Source: Anabaena sp. 4-3
GTDB lineage: Bacteria > Cyanobacteriota > Cyanobacteriia > Cyanobacteriales > Nostocaceae
Direction of reading: 5' to 3'
Assembly: GCF_001597745.1 (NCBI RefSeq)
Contig: NZ_LUHJ01000026.1
Location: 458,898-496,013 of the forward strand
Length of the DNA stretch: 37,116 nt
Shown: positions 24,391 to 34,365 of the stretch, piece after piece
How the letters are laid out: every line of letters begins with the position of its first letter
How positions within the stretch are numbered: position 1 is the first letter of the stretch
Made by a program: the position numbers and the translations under genes
Notes under the pieces: generated by a model
Databases searched by the model: none
What the model saw: only the letters and a program-made list of their open reading frames with translations
What the model was told of the DNA's origin: nothing

Positions 24391-26547
24391 TTAACGATTT
24401 ACTGCCGCAGCTTCCCGCGCCGCAGCTGCCTGATCTGGGTGAATACCCAAACGTGTGAGATTAATCCGTCCCTTATTGTCAATTTCGCGTACTTTGACAA
24501 TGACTTCATCACCCACGGCTACCTCATCCTCAACCTTGCCCACACGGTAGTCAGCTAGTTGGGAAATGTGAATCATTCCTTCCTTACCTGGAAGAAATTC
24601 TACAAAAGCACCAATGGGGATAATCCGAGTCACGCGCCCAGCATAGACATCGCCTTCATTTAGTTTGCGTGTCATACCTTGGACAATATTACGCGCCCGT
24701 TTAGCCTTAGTTTCATCAACCGCAGAAATTGTTACCGTGCCATCATCTTCGATGTCAATTTTGGCTCCCGTTTCTTCGGTGATGCCCTTAATTGTTTTAC
24801 CACCAGGGCCGATGACTAGACCAATCATTTCTGGATCAATCTTGATAGTCAACAGACGAGGAGCATAGGGTGAGGTTTCAGGGCGTGGTGTGTCAATGGT
24901 TTGCAACATTTTGTCTAAAATGTGCAATCTGGCTGCTTTGGCTTGGTGGATGGCTTGGGCTATCACTTCCAAAGACAAACCAGAGATTTTCATATCCATT
25001 TGTAAGGCAGTGATCCCTGTATCTGTCCCGGCAACTTTAAAATCCATGTCGCCCAAGAAGTCTTCAATACCTTGAATATCTGTGAGGACTCGCACTTCGT
25101 CGCCTTCTTTAATCAAACCCATAGCTGCACCACTCACGGGTTTGATCATGGGTACACCAGCATCCATTAAAGCCAGGGTGGAACCGCACACCGAACCCAT
25201 CGAGGTGGAACCGTTGGAAGATAGCACTTCCGAGACTACGCGAATCACGTAGGGGAATTGTTCCTTGGGTGGTAGTACAGGTAAAATCGCTCGTTCTGCT
25301 AAGGCTCCGTGACCGATTTCCCGTCTACCAGGGGCGCGGAGTGGCTTGGTTTCTCCGACTGAGAAGGGTGGGAAGTTGTAGTGATGCAGGTAGCGTTTAG
25401 ATTGATCTGTTTGCAAATCATCATTGAGGTTTTGAGCATCTCCAGGAGTCCCCAGGGTACAAGCGGATAATACCTGGGTTAGTCCCCGGTTAAATAAACC
25501 GCTACCGTGGACACGCTTGGGTAAAACACCAACCTGGCAAGACACAGGACGGACTTCATCAAGTTTACGACCATCAACACGCACGTTATCTTCAATGATT
25601 TGACGGCGCATGAAGTGTTTAGTAATGTCTTTAAAAGTGTTACCCAAAGCTTTGCTATCTGTACTAGCAGCAACGCGAATCGGGTCATCTTCTGGGAGTT
25701 CGGCGATCGCTGTGGCAATATTTTCTTTAACAACATCTAACGCAGTATCGCGTGCGTTTTTGTCTAAATCAAATTGAGCCAAGATTTTCTTAATCTCATC
25801 ACTGGCGCGATCGCGAATATAATTTTCCAGAGTTTGGTCTACTTCTGGTGGTGCTTCCTTGACAATTTCTAGACCTAGTTCTGCAATTAAATCTTGCTGT
25901 GCCTTGATTAAATCGCGCACAGCTTCGTAGCCGAAATCAATCGCTTCAATAATATCTCGCTCTGGTAATTGGTTTGCGCCAGCTTCCACCATGATCACAC
26001 CATCTGGGGAACCAGCTACTACCAAATCCAAGTCTCCGGCTTCAATTTCCGCATAAGTAGGATTGATAATAAAATCATCTCCTACTAAGCCTACCCTGAC
26101 TGCTGCCATCGGCCCGTTAAACGGAATTTTAGCAATTAGAGTTGCTATTGAAGCACCAGTCACCGCCAATACGTCCGGTGGTACTAACTCGTCCATTGAC
26201 AGAGTGAACGCCACAACTTGTAAATCATCCCGCAGCCATGAAGGGAACAAAGGACGCAAGGGACGGTCAATCAAACGGCTGGTCAGAATTGCTTTTTCTG
26301 GTGGACGACCTTCCCGGCGCATAATTCCACCAGGTATTCTCCCGGCTGCATACAGTCTTTCTTCATAATCTACTGTCAGGGGAAGAAAATCAATGCCCTC
26401 TCTGGCTGCTGATCTTGTCGCTGTTACCAAAACAGCTGTATCCCCTGATTCTATCAACACAGACCCACCAGCTTGGGGTGCTAACAGGCCAACCTTCAGT
26501 CTAATATCCCTACCATCGAAGGATATTGACTTATCAACTTCTGCCAT
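24391..26547 (-). CDS. pnp: Polyribonucleotide nucleotidyltransferase (PNPase)
   Basis: A 3'-to-5' phosphorolytic exoribonuclease, which in cyanobacteria and chloroplasts also makes the heterogeneous poly(A)-rich tails since no separate poly(A) polymerase activity dominates. 718 residues, normal length. Two RNase PH domains (about 12-145 and 325-460) flank the helical linker; the second contains [14 protein letters not shown] and the phosphate-binding [14 protein letters not shown] domain at about 565-625 with the GPGGKTIK loop (580-587), S1 domain at about 633-700 ([27 protein letters not shown]). AAGGAA precedes the ATG. No rpsO is adjacent in the window, unlike the enterobacterial order. 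A terminator hairpin follows the stop. Confidence 0.98.
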   Translation of the reverse strand: MAEVDKSISFDGRDIRLKVGLLAPQAGGSVLIESGDTAVLVTATRSAAREGIDFLPLTVDYEERLYAAGRIPGGIMRREGRPPEKAILTSRLIDRPLRPLFPSWLRDDLQVVAFTLSMDELVPPDVLAVTGASIATLIAKIPFNGPMAAVRVGLVGDDFIINPTYAEIEAGDLDLVVAGSPDGVIMVEAGANQLPERDIIEAIDFGYEAVRDLIKAQQDLIAELGLEIVKEAPPEVDQTLENYIRDRASDEIKKILAQFDLDKNARDTALDVVKENIATAIAELPEDDPIRVAASTDSKALGNTFKDITKHFMRRQIIEDNVRVDGRKLDEVRPVSCQVGVLPKRVHGSGLFNRGLTQVLSACTLGTPGDAQNLNDDLQTDQSKRYLHHYNFPPFSVGETKPLRAPGRREIGHGALAERAILPVLPPKEQFPYVIRVVSEVLSSNGSTSMGSVCGSTLALMDAGVPMIKPVSGAAMGLIKEGDEVRVLTDIQGIEDFLGDMDFKVAGTDTGITALQMDMKISGLSLEVIAQAIHQAKAARLHILDKMLQTIDTPRPETSPYAPRLLTIKIDPEMIGLVIGPGGKTIKGITEETGAKIDIEDDGTVTISAVDETKAKRARNIVQGMTRKLNEGDVYAGRVTRIIPIGAFVEFLPGKEGMIHISQLADYRVGKVEDEVAVGDEVIVKVREIDNKGRINLTRLGIHPDQAAAAREAAAVNR

Positions 26548-27154
26548 TCAGCTTTTTTTCCTTCTCTTTCTCTATTCTCTCTCTGTGGCAATCCTAACAT
26601 TTATGCCTTCTGGCTGACTGCTCTTGCATACAAACATCAACAAGTTTCTCAACACCAAGCACAATAGATACTCAGCGTCTTCAAAGGAAGTCTGTCAGCT
26701 AGTTGTGCCACCTGTAGAATCTCTACTATGATATCAAACCCCCGCAGTCTAGCACGCTTGTTCTACGCATCCTCTCTGGTAAGCTGTCACTTCTGCTAGC
26801 TTGCGCCGTTGCTTTTGCGGATATATTTGACATTCCTGCCCAAATTTCGTCTTGTACTGATATTTTCCTATTAAGTAGGTCAACATAATTAAAGATAAAA
26901 TGATCATGGGATAGATCCCCGACTTCTTGAAGAAGTCGGGGATCTGGGTATTACGTTTTTTTAAGTTGAGCTACTTATTAAGGGATGCTCTCATGTATCC
27001 CCTGTTTAAGAATTGTATAAATCCTAAATTTTATCATTAATTAGTTTAATATAATCAGTAGATATTATGCTAGGCTAGCATTATTAACTTCAAAATATAA
27101 GAAAAATTACTCAAACAAATCTAATAATTTTATCGTAGTCTCAGTAATTTAAAA
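26548..27154. other. 607-bp intergenic region between pnp and the helicase gene
   Basis: Contains the promoters of the divergent pnp and helicase genes and the MITE-like repeat listed separately. TATAAT at 27050-27055 is a reasonable -10 element for the helicase gene, with no matching -35. I see no gene or RNA signature. Confidence 0.45.
26872..26977. mobile_element. MITE-like repeat with 13-bp terminal inverted repeats and strong central hairpin
   Basis: TAAGTAGGTCAAC (26872-26884) and GTTGAGCTACTTA (26965-26977) are inverted repeats with one mismatch. The centre holds a near-perfect 33-bp palindrome at 26913-26945 (arms AGATCCCCGACTTCT and AGAAGTCGGGGATCT). A degenerate copy in the opposite orientation lies between pflB and pflA (15149-15223). 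Confidence 0.7.
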
Positions 27155-30100
27155 ATGGCAATTTTACACGGTAGTTGGTTATTAAAAGAGCAAAATAGTT
27201 GTTTATTTATTTGGGGCGAAACTTGGCGAGCATCACGAATTAATTGGGGAAACAATGAAATTTATCTAAATCCATTCTCGATGAATTCAACTGAGTTAAG
27301 CGAGTGGTTGTTTACAGAGCATCAGACAATCGCTAGCTTGCTACCTCAGTCTGAAAAAAAGACATCATCGAAAGCAGCCAAAGCCACAGAAATAAATTTA
27401 CCAATTAATTCCCCAACATTTGCTCTACCAACTCATATATTCACAGAAAAAAAATCAAGTCAATTATCAATTTCACCAGTGCATTCTGCGGCGGTAGAAT
27501 CTGAAAAAAATCCTGAAAAATATTTGCTGCCTTGGCGAGTTGAAGGTTTTTGTCTCAATCCAATCACCACAATTAAATTTCTGACTAATTTACCTCTAAA
27601 TATTGTCAATGGTGAAAATACTTTTTTAGGTGGAGATTTAAGCTTCTGGTTACAAATTGCTCGTTGGAGTTTAGATTTAATCGCTCGTTCTAAGTTTTTA
27701 CCAATTATCCAACGGCAAGCAAACGGTACTTTTGATGCTAAATGGCAAGTTTTACTAGACAGTGCTGTAGATAGCACTCGCTTAGAAAAGTTTGCGGCGA
27801 AGATGCCATTGGTTTGTCGGACTTATCAAGGGACTGGGGGAGAATGTATTCAGTCACCAATGTATGTAGATTTTCCGCTTAAACCGCAAGAATTAATTTT
27901 ATCATTTCTCAATAGTGTAATTGATGCCCAAGTGCGGGAAATGATGGGAAATCAAACAATCCTTGAACCCAGGGTAATGGCATCTTTACCATTAGCGGTG
28001 CGTCAGTGGTTGCAAGGGTTGACTGGTGCATCTGGTGCTGTAAATGCAGATGTGATTGGTGTAGAAAGACTAGAAGCCGCGCTGAAAGCCTGGACGATGC
28101 CGCTACAATATCAATTGAGTAGCAAAAGCCAATTTCGTACTTGTTTTCAGTTACTTTCACCTACCCCTGAATCTCAAGAAACTGATTGGACATTAGCATA
28201 TTTTCTGCAAGCAGCTGATAACCCAGAATTTTTAGTAGATGCGGCGACAATTTGGCAAAATCCAGTTGAACAATTAGTTGATCAAAATCGCACCATTAAC
28301 CAACCACAAGAAACATTTTTACGGGGTTTGGGTTTAGCTTCTCGATTGTACCCGGTGTTAGCACCGAGTTTAGAAACTGCATCTCCCCAATTTTGTCGCC
28401 TCACCCCTATCCAAGCCTATGAATTTATCAAATCTGTAGCTTGGCGGTTTGAAGATAGCGGTTTGGGTGTGATTTTACCCCCCAGTTTAGCAAACCGTGA
28501 AGGCTGGGCGAACCGTTTAGGTTTAAAAATTTCTGCCGCAACTTCCCAGAAAAAACAGGGGCGTTTGGGTTTGCAAAGTTTGCTCAATTTTCAATGGGAA
28601 TTAGCTATTGGTGGGCAGACTATTTCTCAAGCCGAATTTGATAGGTTGGTAGCTTTAAATAGCCCATTGGTAGAAATTAACGGCGAGTGGGTAGAATTGC
28701 GTCCCCAAGATATCAAAACAGCCCAAAACTTTTTTGCTTCCCGGAAACAACAAATGTCTTTATCGTTGGAAGATGCTTTACGTTTGAGTACCGGGGATAC
28801 TCAAGTAATTGAAAAATTACCAGTCGTCAGCTTTGAAGCATCCGGCGCATTACAAGAATTAATTGGTGCGTTAACAAATAATCGCGCTGTTGCACCTTTA
28901 CCCACACCGAAAAACTTTCATGGACAATTACGACCTTATCAAGAAAGAGGTGCAGCTTGGTTAGCTTTTCTCGAACGTTGGGGTTTAGGTGCGTGTCTCG
29001 CCGACGATATGGGACTGGGAAAATGCGTATCACCTGATACATTAATCCCGATCAATGGCATTTTACACACAGCCGAGTCAATTTGGAAAACTTATGCAGG
29101 AGACACAAGATTTGATGGGGAAGGATTTTGGACAGCACCAACTCAAGAGTTATTAGTTAATTCTATCAATCAAGAGACAGGGGAAATTGTCCAAGCTCCA
29201 ATCAGACATTTATATCGGCAACAAGTTCGGGAAAAATTAAGCAGAATTACACTCGAAGACGGTAGTAGTGTGACTATTACTCATCGTCATAAATTGCTAA
29301 CTAATCAAGGTTGGACAAATAAATTACAGGTGGGTGATTATGTTTGTGTACCTGCTAAAATGGTGTGGAATGGAAAACCACAAGACCCTGATTTAGTGAA
29401 ATTCCTGGCTTGGCAAATTGCAGCAGGTCATGAACTGGGAAATACTGGGGCTTTGAGCATAACGCAAAAAGATGCTACAGTCTTAGAAGATTTGCTGGAG
29501 ACGTTTCAAAAATTAGGCGATCGCTACCATCTTAAAATTAATCATCCCACTATTATTAGTACACCCAATAAAGCAGCTTATCTGCGAATTAATAGCCAAG
29601 CTTATCGCCGATTTCTAGAAAATCAAGGCTATGTTTGGGGTAAATTGTCAGCAGAAAAATCGATTCCCCCCTTGATTATGCAAGCAGATTTAAATAGTGT
29701 GCGGCTATTTTTGCGCCACTATTTTGATGCTGAGTCTGCTGTGGTTTCCAGTATGCGGAGTATTGAAATTGCCACCGCATCAGCATTATTAATTGAGCAG
29801 CTATCTACACTTTTACGGCGATTTAGTATTTGGTTACGTATTACACCAAAACAAAAGCGTGCTAGCAACGGTAAGCAGATTTTTCGTACCTATTATATCG
29901 GTGTAATTGGGGGTAATTCTGCCCGCAGATTTTTGCAAGAAATAGGTTTTGGTGTTCCAGAAAAACAGAGAAAATTATTAGAAATTTGCGAAAGAGTTGG
30001 TAACACTAATGTAGAAGGTATTCCGGCGAGTGATATTGTAGCTCAAACCATCAAAAACACAGGTTTACCTCTGCGAAATTTGGGAATGCACAATAATGTT

Positions 30101-31774
30101 TATATTAATGGTTCGCAGCAATTCTCTAGAGACAGTTTACAGAGAGTTATAGTTGAGATTGAACGAATTATTAGCGGCGAATCTCAACGACAATATCAAC
30201 AACTGAAACCATCTAAATGGACTACAACAACCCTGGCAGCTTATGAAAAATTAGATGTAGAAACTTTGATTTTAACAAAACATGATTTACAGCATCTACT
30301 GGAACAACAAGTATTTTATTGTAAAATTAAGAGTATAGAAGATATTGATTATGAAGGATGGGTTTATGATTTTGAGGTAAGCAAACATCACAATTTTGTG
30401 GCTAATAATATTATCTGTCACAATACTGTGCAATTTATTGCTTTCCTGCTACACCTGAAAGAACAGGATGTTTTAGAAAAACCAACTTTATTAGTTTGTC
30501 CGACTTCAGTGTTAGGTAACTGGGAACGAGAAGTTAAAAGATTTGCCCCCAGCCTGAAAGTGATGCAGTATCACGGTGATAAACGCCCTAAAGGTAAGGC
30601 GTTTCAAGAAGCAGTCAAAAAACATGATTTACTTATTACCAGTTACTCATTAATTCATCGTGATATTAAATTATTACAAACAGTTGATTGGCAAATAATT
30701 GTGTTGGATGAAGCCCAAAATGTGAAAAATCCCGAAGCAAAACAGTCACAAGCAATTAGACAATTAGAAACTACATTTCGTATTGCGTTAACGGGTACAC
30801 CAGTAGAAAATAGACTACAGGAATTGTGGTCTATTATAGATTTTCTCAATCCCGGTTATTTGGGAAATCGGCAATTCTTTCAACGGCGGTTTGCGATGCC
30901 AATTGAAAAGTATGGTGATGCAGCGTCTTTAAATCAATTACGTGCTTTAGTGCAACCTTTTATTTTGCGTCGCCTGAAAACAGACAGGGATATTATTCAA
31001 GACTTGCCAGAGAAGCAAGAAATGACGGTATTTTGCGGGTTAACTGCCGAACAAGCTACACTATATCAACAAGTAGTAGAAGCATCTTTAGCAGAGATTG
31101 AATCGGCGGAAGGATTGCAACGTCGGGGGATGATTTTAGGTTTATTAATTAAGCTAAAACAAATCTGTAATCATCCGTCCCAGTATTTAAAAGAATCGAA
31201 CTTAGCGCAACATAATTCAGCCAAATTGCAACGGCTAGAAGAGATGTTAGAAGTAGCATTAGAATCAGGCGATCGCGCCTTAATCTTCACCCAATTTGCC
31301 GAATGGGGTAAACTGCTCAAACCCCACCTAGAAAAACAACTCGGACGCGGAATATTCTTTTTATATGGTAGCACCACCAAAAAGCAACGTGAAGAAATGA
31401 TAGACCGTTTTCAACACGACCCCCAAGGGCCACCAATCATGATTTTATCACTAAAAGCTGGTGGTGTCGGCTTAAATTTAACCAGAGCCAATCATGTTTT
31501 CCACTTTGATAGATGGTGGAATCCAGCAGTAGAAAATCAAGCCACAGACCGAGTATTTCGCATTGGTCAAACCCGGAACGTCCAAGTACATAAATTTGTT
31601 TGTACCGGGACATTAGAAGAGAAAATCCACGACATGATAGAAAGTAAAAAACAACTAGCAGAACAAGTAGTAGGTGCTGGCGAAGAATGGCTAACAGAAC
31701 TAGACACAGACCAACTCCGCAACTTACTAATATTAGACCGCAGTACCATCATTGAAGAAGAGACAGAATCATAA
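27155..31774 (+). CDS. SNF2-family DEAD/DEAH helicase, intein-containing precursor
   Basis: A 1539-residue precursor. Removing the intein (residues 624-1090) leaves a 1072-residue SWI2/SNF2-type ATPase, the usual size for this bacterial group. Order: N-terminal half without known catalytic motifs, including a SNF2-associated (DUF3670-like) segment at about 400-540; RecA-like domain 1 with motif I split by the intein (DDMGLGK | TVQ), motif II DEAQ (1185-1188) and motif III LTGTPVENRLQELWS; domain 2 with LSLKAGGVGLNLT and the motif VI region DRWWNPAVENQATDRVFRIGQ. Such proteins move along or remodel DNA-protein complexes. The gene is not interrupted by frameshifts, so splicing must restore activity. 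The SWIM-protein gene 1.2 kb downstream is its likely partner. Confidence 0.95.
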   Translation: MAILHGSWLLKEQNSCLFIWGETWRASRINWGNNEIYLNPFSMNSTELSEWLFTEHQTIASLLPQSEKKTSSKAAKATEINLPINSPTFALPTHIFTEKKSSQLSISPVHSAAVESEKNPEKYLLPWRVEGFCLNPITTIKFLTNLPLNIVNGENTFLGGDLSFWLQIARWSLDLIARSKFLPIIQRQANGTFDAKWQVLLDSAVDSTRLEKFAAKMPLVCRTYQGTGGECIQSPMYVDFPLKPQELILSFLNSVIDAQVREMMGNQTILEPRVMASLPLAVRQWLQGLTGASGAVNADVIGVERLEAALKAWTMPLQYQLSSKSQFRTCFQLLSPTPESQETDWTLAYFLQAADNPEFLVDAATIWQNPVEQLVDQNRTINQPQETFLRGLGLASRLYPVLAPSLETASPQFCRLTPIQAYEFIKSVAWRFEDSGLGVILPPSLANREGWANRLGLKISAATSQKKQGRLGLQSLLNFQWELAIGGQTISQAEFDRLVALNSPLVEINGEWVELRPQDIKTAQNFFASRKQQMSLSLEDALRLSTGDTQVIEKLPVVSFEASGALQELIGALTNNRAVAPLPTPKNFHGQLRPYQERGAAWLAFLERWGLGACLADDMGLGKCVSPDTLIPINGILHTAESIWKTYAGDTRFDGEGFWTAPTQELLVNSINQETGEIVQAPIRHLYRQQVREKLSRITLEDGSSVTITHRHKLLTNQGWTNKLQVGDYVCVPAKMVWNGKPQDPDLVKFLAWQIAAGHELGNTGALSITQKDATVLEDLLETFQKLGDRYHLKINHPTIISTPNKAAYLRINSQAYRRFLENQGYVWGKLSAEKSIPPLIMQADLNSVRLFLRHYFDAESAVVSSMRSIEIATASALLIEQLSTLLRRFSIWLRITPKQKRASNGKQIFRTYYIGVIGGNSARRFLQEIGFGVPEKQRKLLEICERVGNTNVEGIPASDIVAQTIKNTGLPLRNLGMHNNVYINGSQQFSRDSLQRVIVEIERIISGESQRQYQQLKPSKWTTTTLAAYEKLDVETLILTKHDLQHLLEQQVFYCKIKSIEDIDYEGWVYDFEVSKHHNFVANNIICHNTVQFIAFLLHLKEQDVLEKPTLLVCPTSVLGNWEREVKRFAPSLKVMQYHGDKRPKGKAFQEAVKKHDLLITSYSLIHRDIKLLQTVDWQIIVLDEAQNVKNPEAKQSQAIRQLETTFRIALTGTPVENRLQELWSIIDFLNPGYLGNRQFFQRRFAMPIEKYGDAASLNQLRALVQPFILRRLKTDRDIIQDLPEKQEMTVFCGLTAEQATLYQQVVEASLAEIESAEGLQRRGMILGLLIKLKQICNHPSQYLKESNLAQHNSAKLQRLEEMLEVALESGDRALIFTQFAEWGKLLKPHLEKQLGRGIFFLYGSTTKKQREEMIDRFQHDPQGPPIMILSLKAGGVGLNLTRANHVFHFDRWWNPAVENQATDRVFRIGQTRNVQVHKFVCTGTLEEKIHDMIESKKQLAEQVVGAGEEWLTELDTDQLRNLLILDRSTIIEEETES
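29024..30424 (+). mobile_element. Intein inside the SNF2 helicase (467 residues)
   Basis: An in-frame protein intron. It begins at Cys1 (CVSPDTLI, block A), has block B with T86-x-x-H89 (SVTITHRHKL), block F (VYDFEVSKHHNFVAN, 447-461) and ends in His466-Asn467 with Thr as the first downstream host residue, so all splicing residues are present. The middle (about 115-400) is a LAGLIDADG-type homing endonuclease: first motif LAWQIAAG (128-135) has Ala134 where the catalytic acid is expected; second motif FLRHYFDAES (229-238) keeps Glu237. Splicing should work; DNA cutting is doubtful. Insertion directly after the Walker A lysine puts the intein at a spot where loss by deletion must be exact. Confidence 0.95.
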
Positions 31775-32043
31775 ATTATTTGAAGAAGAATCCCAAAATG
31801 AAATGCCCAGTCGTATTCAATATAGCCATTCTCATTCAATTGAGGTACAGTCAGAATTAAACGCAGGTGGACGCAGATATAGCTTGCTTACCGCAGGGTA
31901 CGCAGATAAATTTGTACCTCATTAGACTAGAAAATGCTATATATTTTGCTACACCCAATGATGTAGGTGCTGTTGCCCTCTGGTGAAAAGCGACGACTGG
32001 GCATTGTATTGTCAAATATAAATTGGAAGTAGCTAAAATCTGG
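31775..32043. other. Intergenic region after the helicase gene
   Basis: About 270 bases, with a segment at 31862-31910 of GGACGCAGATA and GTACGCAGATAAA units that look like a dispersed cyanobacterial repeat. No terminator stem and no gene recognised. Confidence 0.4.
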
Positions 32044-32700
32044 TTAGACGATGCTTTTGTTTGCGGCTTGCTTTTGTTTACGGCGCAAAGCTACACCAAG
32101 CCCAGCAGTTGTCAATGAAGCTAAGATAGTAAAAGGTTCAGGGACAGGCTTCACAGATTCAAGAACATTATTTACGGTTAGTGTGGAATTGACGGCTGTA
32201 TCACTGGAATTGACAACCCCAAAACCTAATGTGTATTTTCCATCTTGGTCAAAGGTGTAAGAAGTTTTAGATGTAGTATTGCCATAATTACCAACCAGAG
32301 CTACATCAGCCAGTTTTGTAACTAAGGAGCCAATGGAATAAAAAGAGAAGTCGTTATATGGTAAGTAATCATTTGTAGAGAATCGCCAATCAAACTCCAA
32401 AACATCCCCAGCATTCACTGTAATAGTGGTTTTAAGAGCAGAACCATTAGTAGGTGAACTGTTAAGACTATTTAAGGCTTGATTTGGTAATTCTAGAAAT
32501 TGTTCTATGATAACACGGCTCACTCCTCCAGAACTAGAGAGTGAAACTTGCCCATCAGAGCTACTAGCGTTGCCAGTTGTTTCCCACCCCGTCAAATCAG
32601 AAAGATTGATAACTGCGGCTTGAGATGGGCTAGCGGACAACAAAAATGTTGCTCCTGCACCACTCATGAGTAAAATATTTTTCCAACCCAACGATCCCAT
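32044..32700 (-). CDS. PEP-CTERM sorting domain protein
   Basis: A 218-residue exported protein. Start at ATG 32700 (MGSLGWKN), preceded by GAGG at nine bases; the longer frame begins with TTG at 32715. Signal peptide with hydrophobic core ILLMSGAGATFLLSASPSQA and probable cleavage after SQA. The mature part is serine/threonine/asparagine-rich and strand-rich (LTGWETTGNASSSDGQVSLSSSGG...). The C-terminus has the PEP-CTERM signal: VPEPFTILASLTTAGLGVAL then the basic RRKQKQ, which exosortase recognises and cleaves. No exosortase gene is in the window. Such proteins are usually cell-surface or matrix-associated. It lies on the opposite strand between the helicase and SWIM-protein genes, splitting that pair. 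Confidence 0.85.
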   Translation of the reverse strand: MGSLGWKNILLMSGAGATFLLSASPSQAAVINLSDLTGWETTGNASSSDGQVSLSSSGGVSRVIIEQFLELPNQALNSLNSSPTNGSALKTTITVNAGDVLEFDWRFSTNDYLPYNDFSFYSIGSLVTKLADVALVGNYGNTTSKTSYTFDQDGKYTLGFGVVNSSDTAVNSTLTVNNVLESVKPVPEPFTILASLTTAGLGVALRRKQKQAANKSIV

Positions 32701-33008
32701 TGAACTTATCCTCAATTAGTAGATCAGTGTTGTACATTGTTATACAAAATAATCTGACGCTTCAACGTATCGAATTATATTTTGTCAAAACTTTATGTTA
32801 TGTTACTTAACAAATTCCTTTAGATATGCTCCTAAAGCTTAGACGCTATCAGGGTTGGCAACAGAAAGAATACTTATTTTAGTCTTGAGTTTTATCAAGA
32901 TTTTGTGAATATTATTTGACTATATTAAAATAAACACTGTTTTGGAGGCATCCGATCTCTAGAAGGCAGTCCCCATAAAACCAACTTTATCGCCAAGAAT
33001 AATTGATT
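32701..33008. promoter_or_regulatory. Divergent promoter region of the PEP-CTERM and SWIM genes
   Basis: 308 bases, AT-rich, between two genes read outward. It must hold both promoters. I see no clear -35/-10 pair or dyad to name. Confidence 0.4.
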
Positions 33009-33845
33009 ATGACAAATACAACATTACAAGCAAGCCGAGAATGGTGGTCACAAAGATGGCTAGAATTACTCGATTCCTATCGCTTTAAAAAGCGGTTAGA
33101 ACGAGCCAGAAATTACGCGCGTCAAGGAAATGTTTTAAGCATTGAATTTAAAGGCGCGAAAGTATTAGCAAAAGTCCAAGGTAGCGAAGTAGAACCTTAT
33201 ACAGTATCTCTTTCCCTTGACTCTTTTACTGATGAAGAGTGGGGATATGTAATTGAAACCATGTCTAAAAAAGCGGTTTTTCCTGCCAAATTATTAGCGG
33301 GAGAAATGCCCCAAAATATTGAAGAAGTATTCACAGCAAATGGGCTGTCTTTGTTTCCGTTTACTTTAGGTGATGTTCACAGTAAATGTTCTTGTCCTGA
33401 TAAAGCCAACCCTTGTAAACATATTGGAGCAGTTTACTATCAATTAGGCGACAGATTCAGTGAAGACCCTTTTGTATTATTTCAATTGCGGGGACGTACT
33501 AAAGAGCAAATTATCACCGATTTACGTCGATTACGAGGTGAGAAATTAGAAGTTACTACAGATGTCACGCCGGATAGACAACAGGCAGTTTCCCCCACCC
33601 AATACAGTGTGAAACTTGATGCTTCCTGGCAATATCATGAGCCGCTAGAGTCTTCTTTGGTAGTGATTGCGCCATCAATGAGTGAGACAATATTAGACGT
33701 ATTAGGGTCAATTCCTTTAAGTAAAACAGAAGAAAATGTAATAAATATTACATCCAGCGATGTAGTCATGAGTTATTTACAGACTCTGTATAAAGAAGTC
33801 AGTCAAAAGGCGATGTTAGCAGCAATGAATGTAGGAGGTAGCTAA
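33009..33845 (+). CDS. SWIM zinc finger protein
   Basis: 278 residues from ATG 33009; the frame extends two codons up to a TTG. The SWIM motif CxC...CxH is CSCPDKANPCKH (Cys127, Cys129, Cys136, His138), a zinc-binding module for DNA or protein contact. Upstream: basic helical N-terminus with RRARNYARQGNVLSIE-like content (RLERARNYARQGNVLSIEFKGAKVLAKVQG), a usual part of this family. The C-terminal region is less conserved. In many bacteria a SWIM protein of this form sits beside a SNF2 helicase like the one ending at 31774, and presumably acts with it. Here the two genes are on the same strand but separated by the minus-strand PEP-CTERM gene. Confidence 0.9.
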   Translation: MTNTTLQASREWWSQRWLELLDSYRFKKRLERARNYARQGNVLSIEFKGAKVLAKVQGSEVEPYTVSLSLDSFTDEEWGYVIETMSKKAVFPAKLLAGEMPQNIEEVFTANGLSLFPFTLGDVHSKCSCPDKANPCKHIGAVYYQLGDRFSEDPFVLFQLRGRTKEQIITDLRRLRGEKLEVTTDVTPDRQQAVSPTQYSVKLDASWQYHEPLESSLVVIAPSMSETILDVLGSIPLSKTEENVINITSSDVVMSYLQTLYKEVSQKAMLAAMNVGGS

Positions 33846-33953
33846 TTCAGTCAAAATTATCAATAAATATTCATAACTTGAGATAATGAGGTGTATTTGT
33901 GTTAAGGTTTGATGCTTGAATGTTATTAAACAAAATAATGCCGTCGAACCAAC

Positions 33954-34256
33954 ATGGAAATTCAAACCAGAATTATTTCACTAGAACTTGCTGATGGTAC
34001 AAGTATTAAAGTAGAAGCTACACCAATTGGCGAGCGCAAAGGCATTATTCAATCGCAGGATTTTTGTCAAATTACTACTGCTATTGAATCTATAACAAAA
34101 GACATTGCCCAAGCATTACAAAAAGTAAAACCCGATAAAGCCAATGTGAAATTTGGCATAGGAATTGCGATTGAATCGGGTAAACTCATCCCGTTAATAG
34201 TCAAAGATGGTTCTACAGCGAATTTCGAGATTACTTTAGAGTGGGTGAATCACTGA
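33954..34256 (+). CDS. Trypco1-like (CU044_2847 family) small protein
   Basis: A 100-residue protein that matches the short family named CU044_2847 / trypsin-co-occurring domain 1: N-terminal strand pair IISLELADGTSIKVEATP, a helix (TTAIESITKDIAQALQKVKPDKANVKFGIGIA) and the closing GSTANFEITLEW. In other bacteria the domain is found beside or fused to trypsin-like peptidases and is thought to belong to biological-conflict or signalling systems. No peptidase gene is next to this one, and it starts 108 bases after the SWIM-protein gene, on the same strand. The family call is from memory of the pattern; role unknown. No clear ribosome-binding site. Confidence 0.7.
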   Translation: MEIQTRIISLELADGTSIKVEATPIGERKGIIQSQDFCQITTAIESITKDIAQALQKVKPDKANVKFGIGIAIESGKLIPLIVKDGSTANFEITLEWVNH

Positions 34257-34365
34257 GCGATCGCCTGTAGCAGAGCAGTGTAGTTGATATTGTAGACCAT
34301 TACACTGTCTGCCAGAAATTGAGCGATCGCTATTTCGATACATTCGGTCAAATTTATCCCAGATT

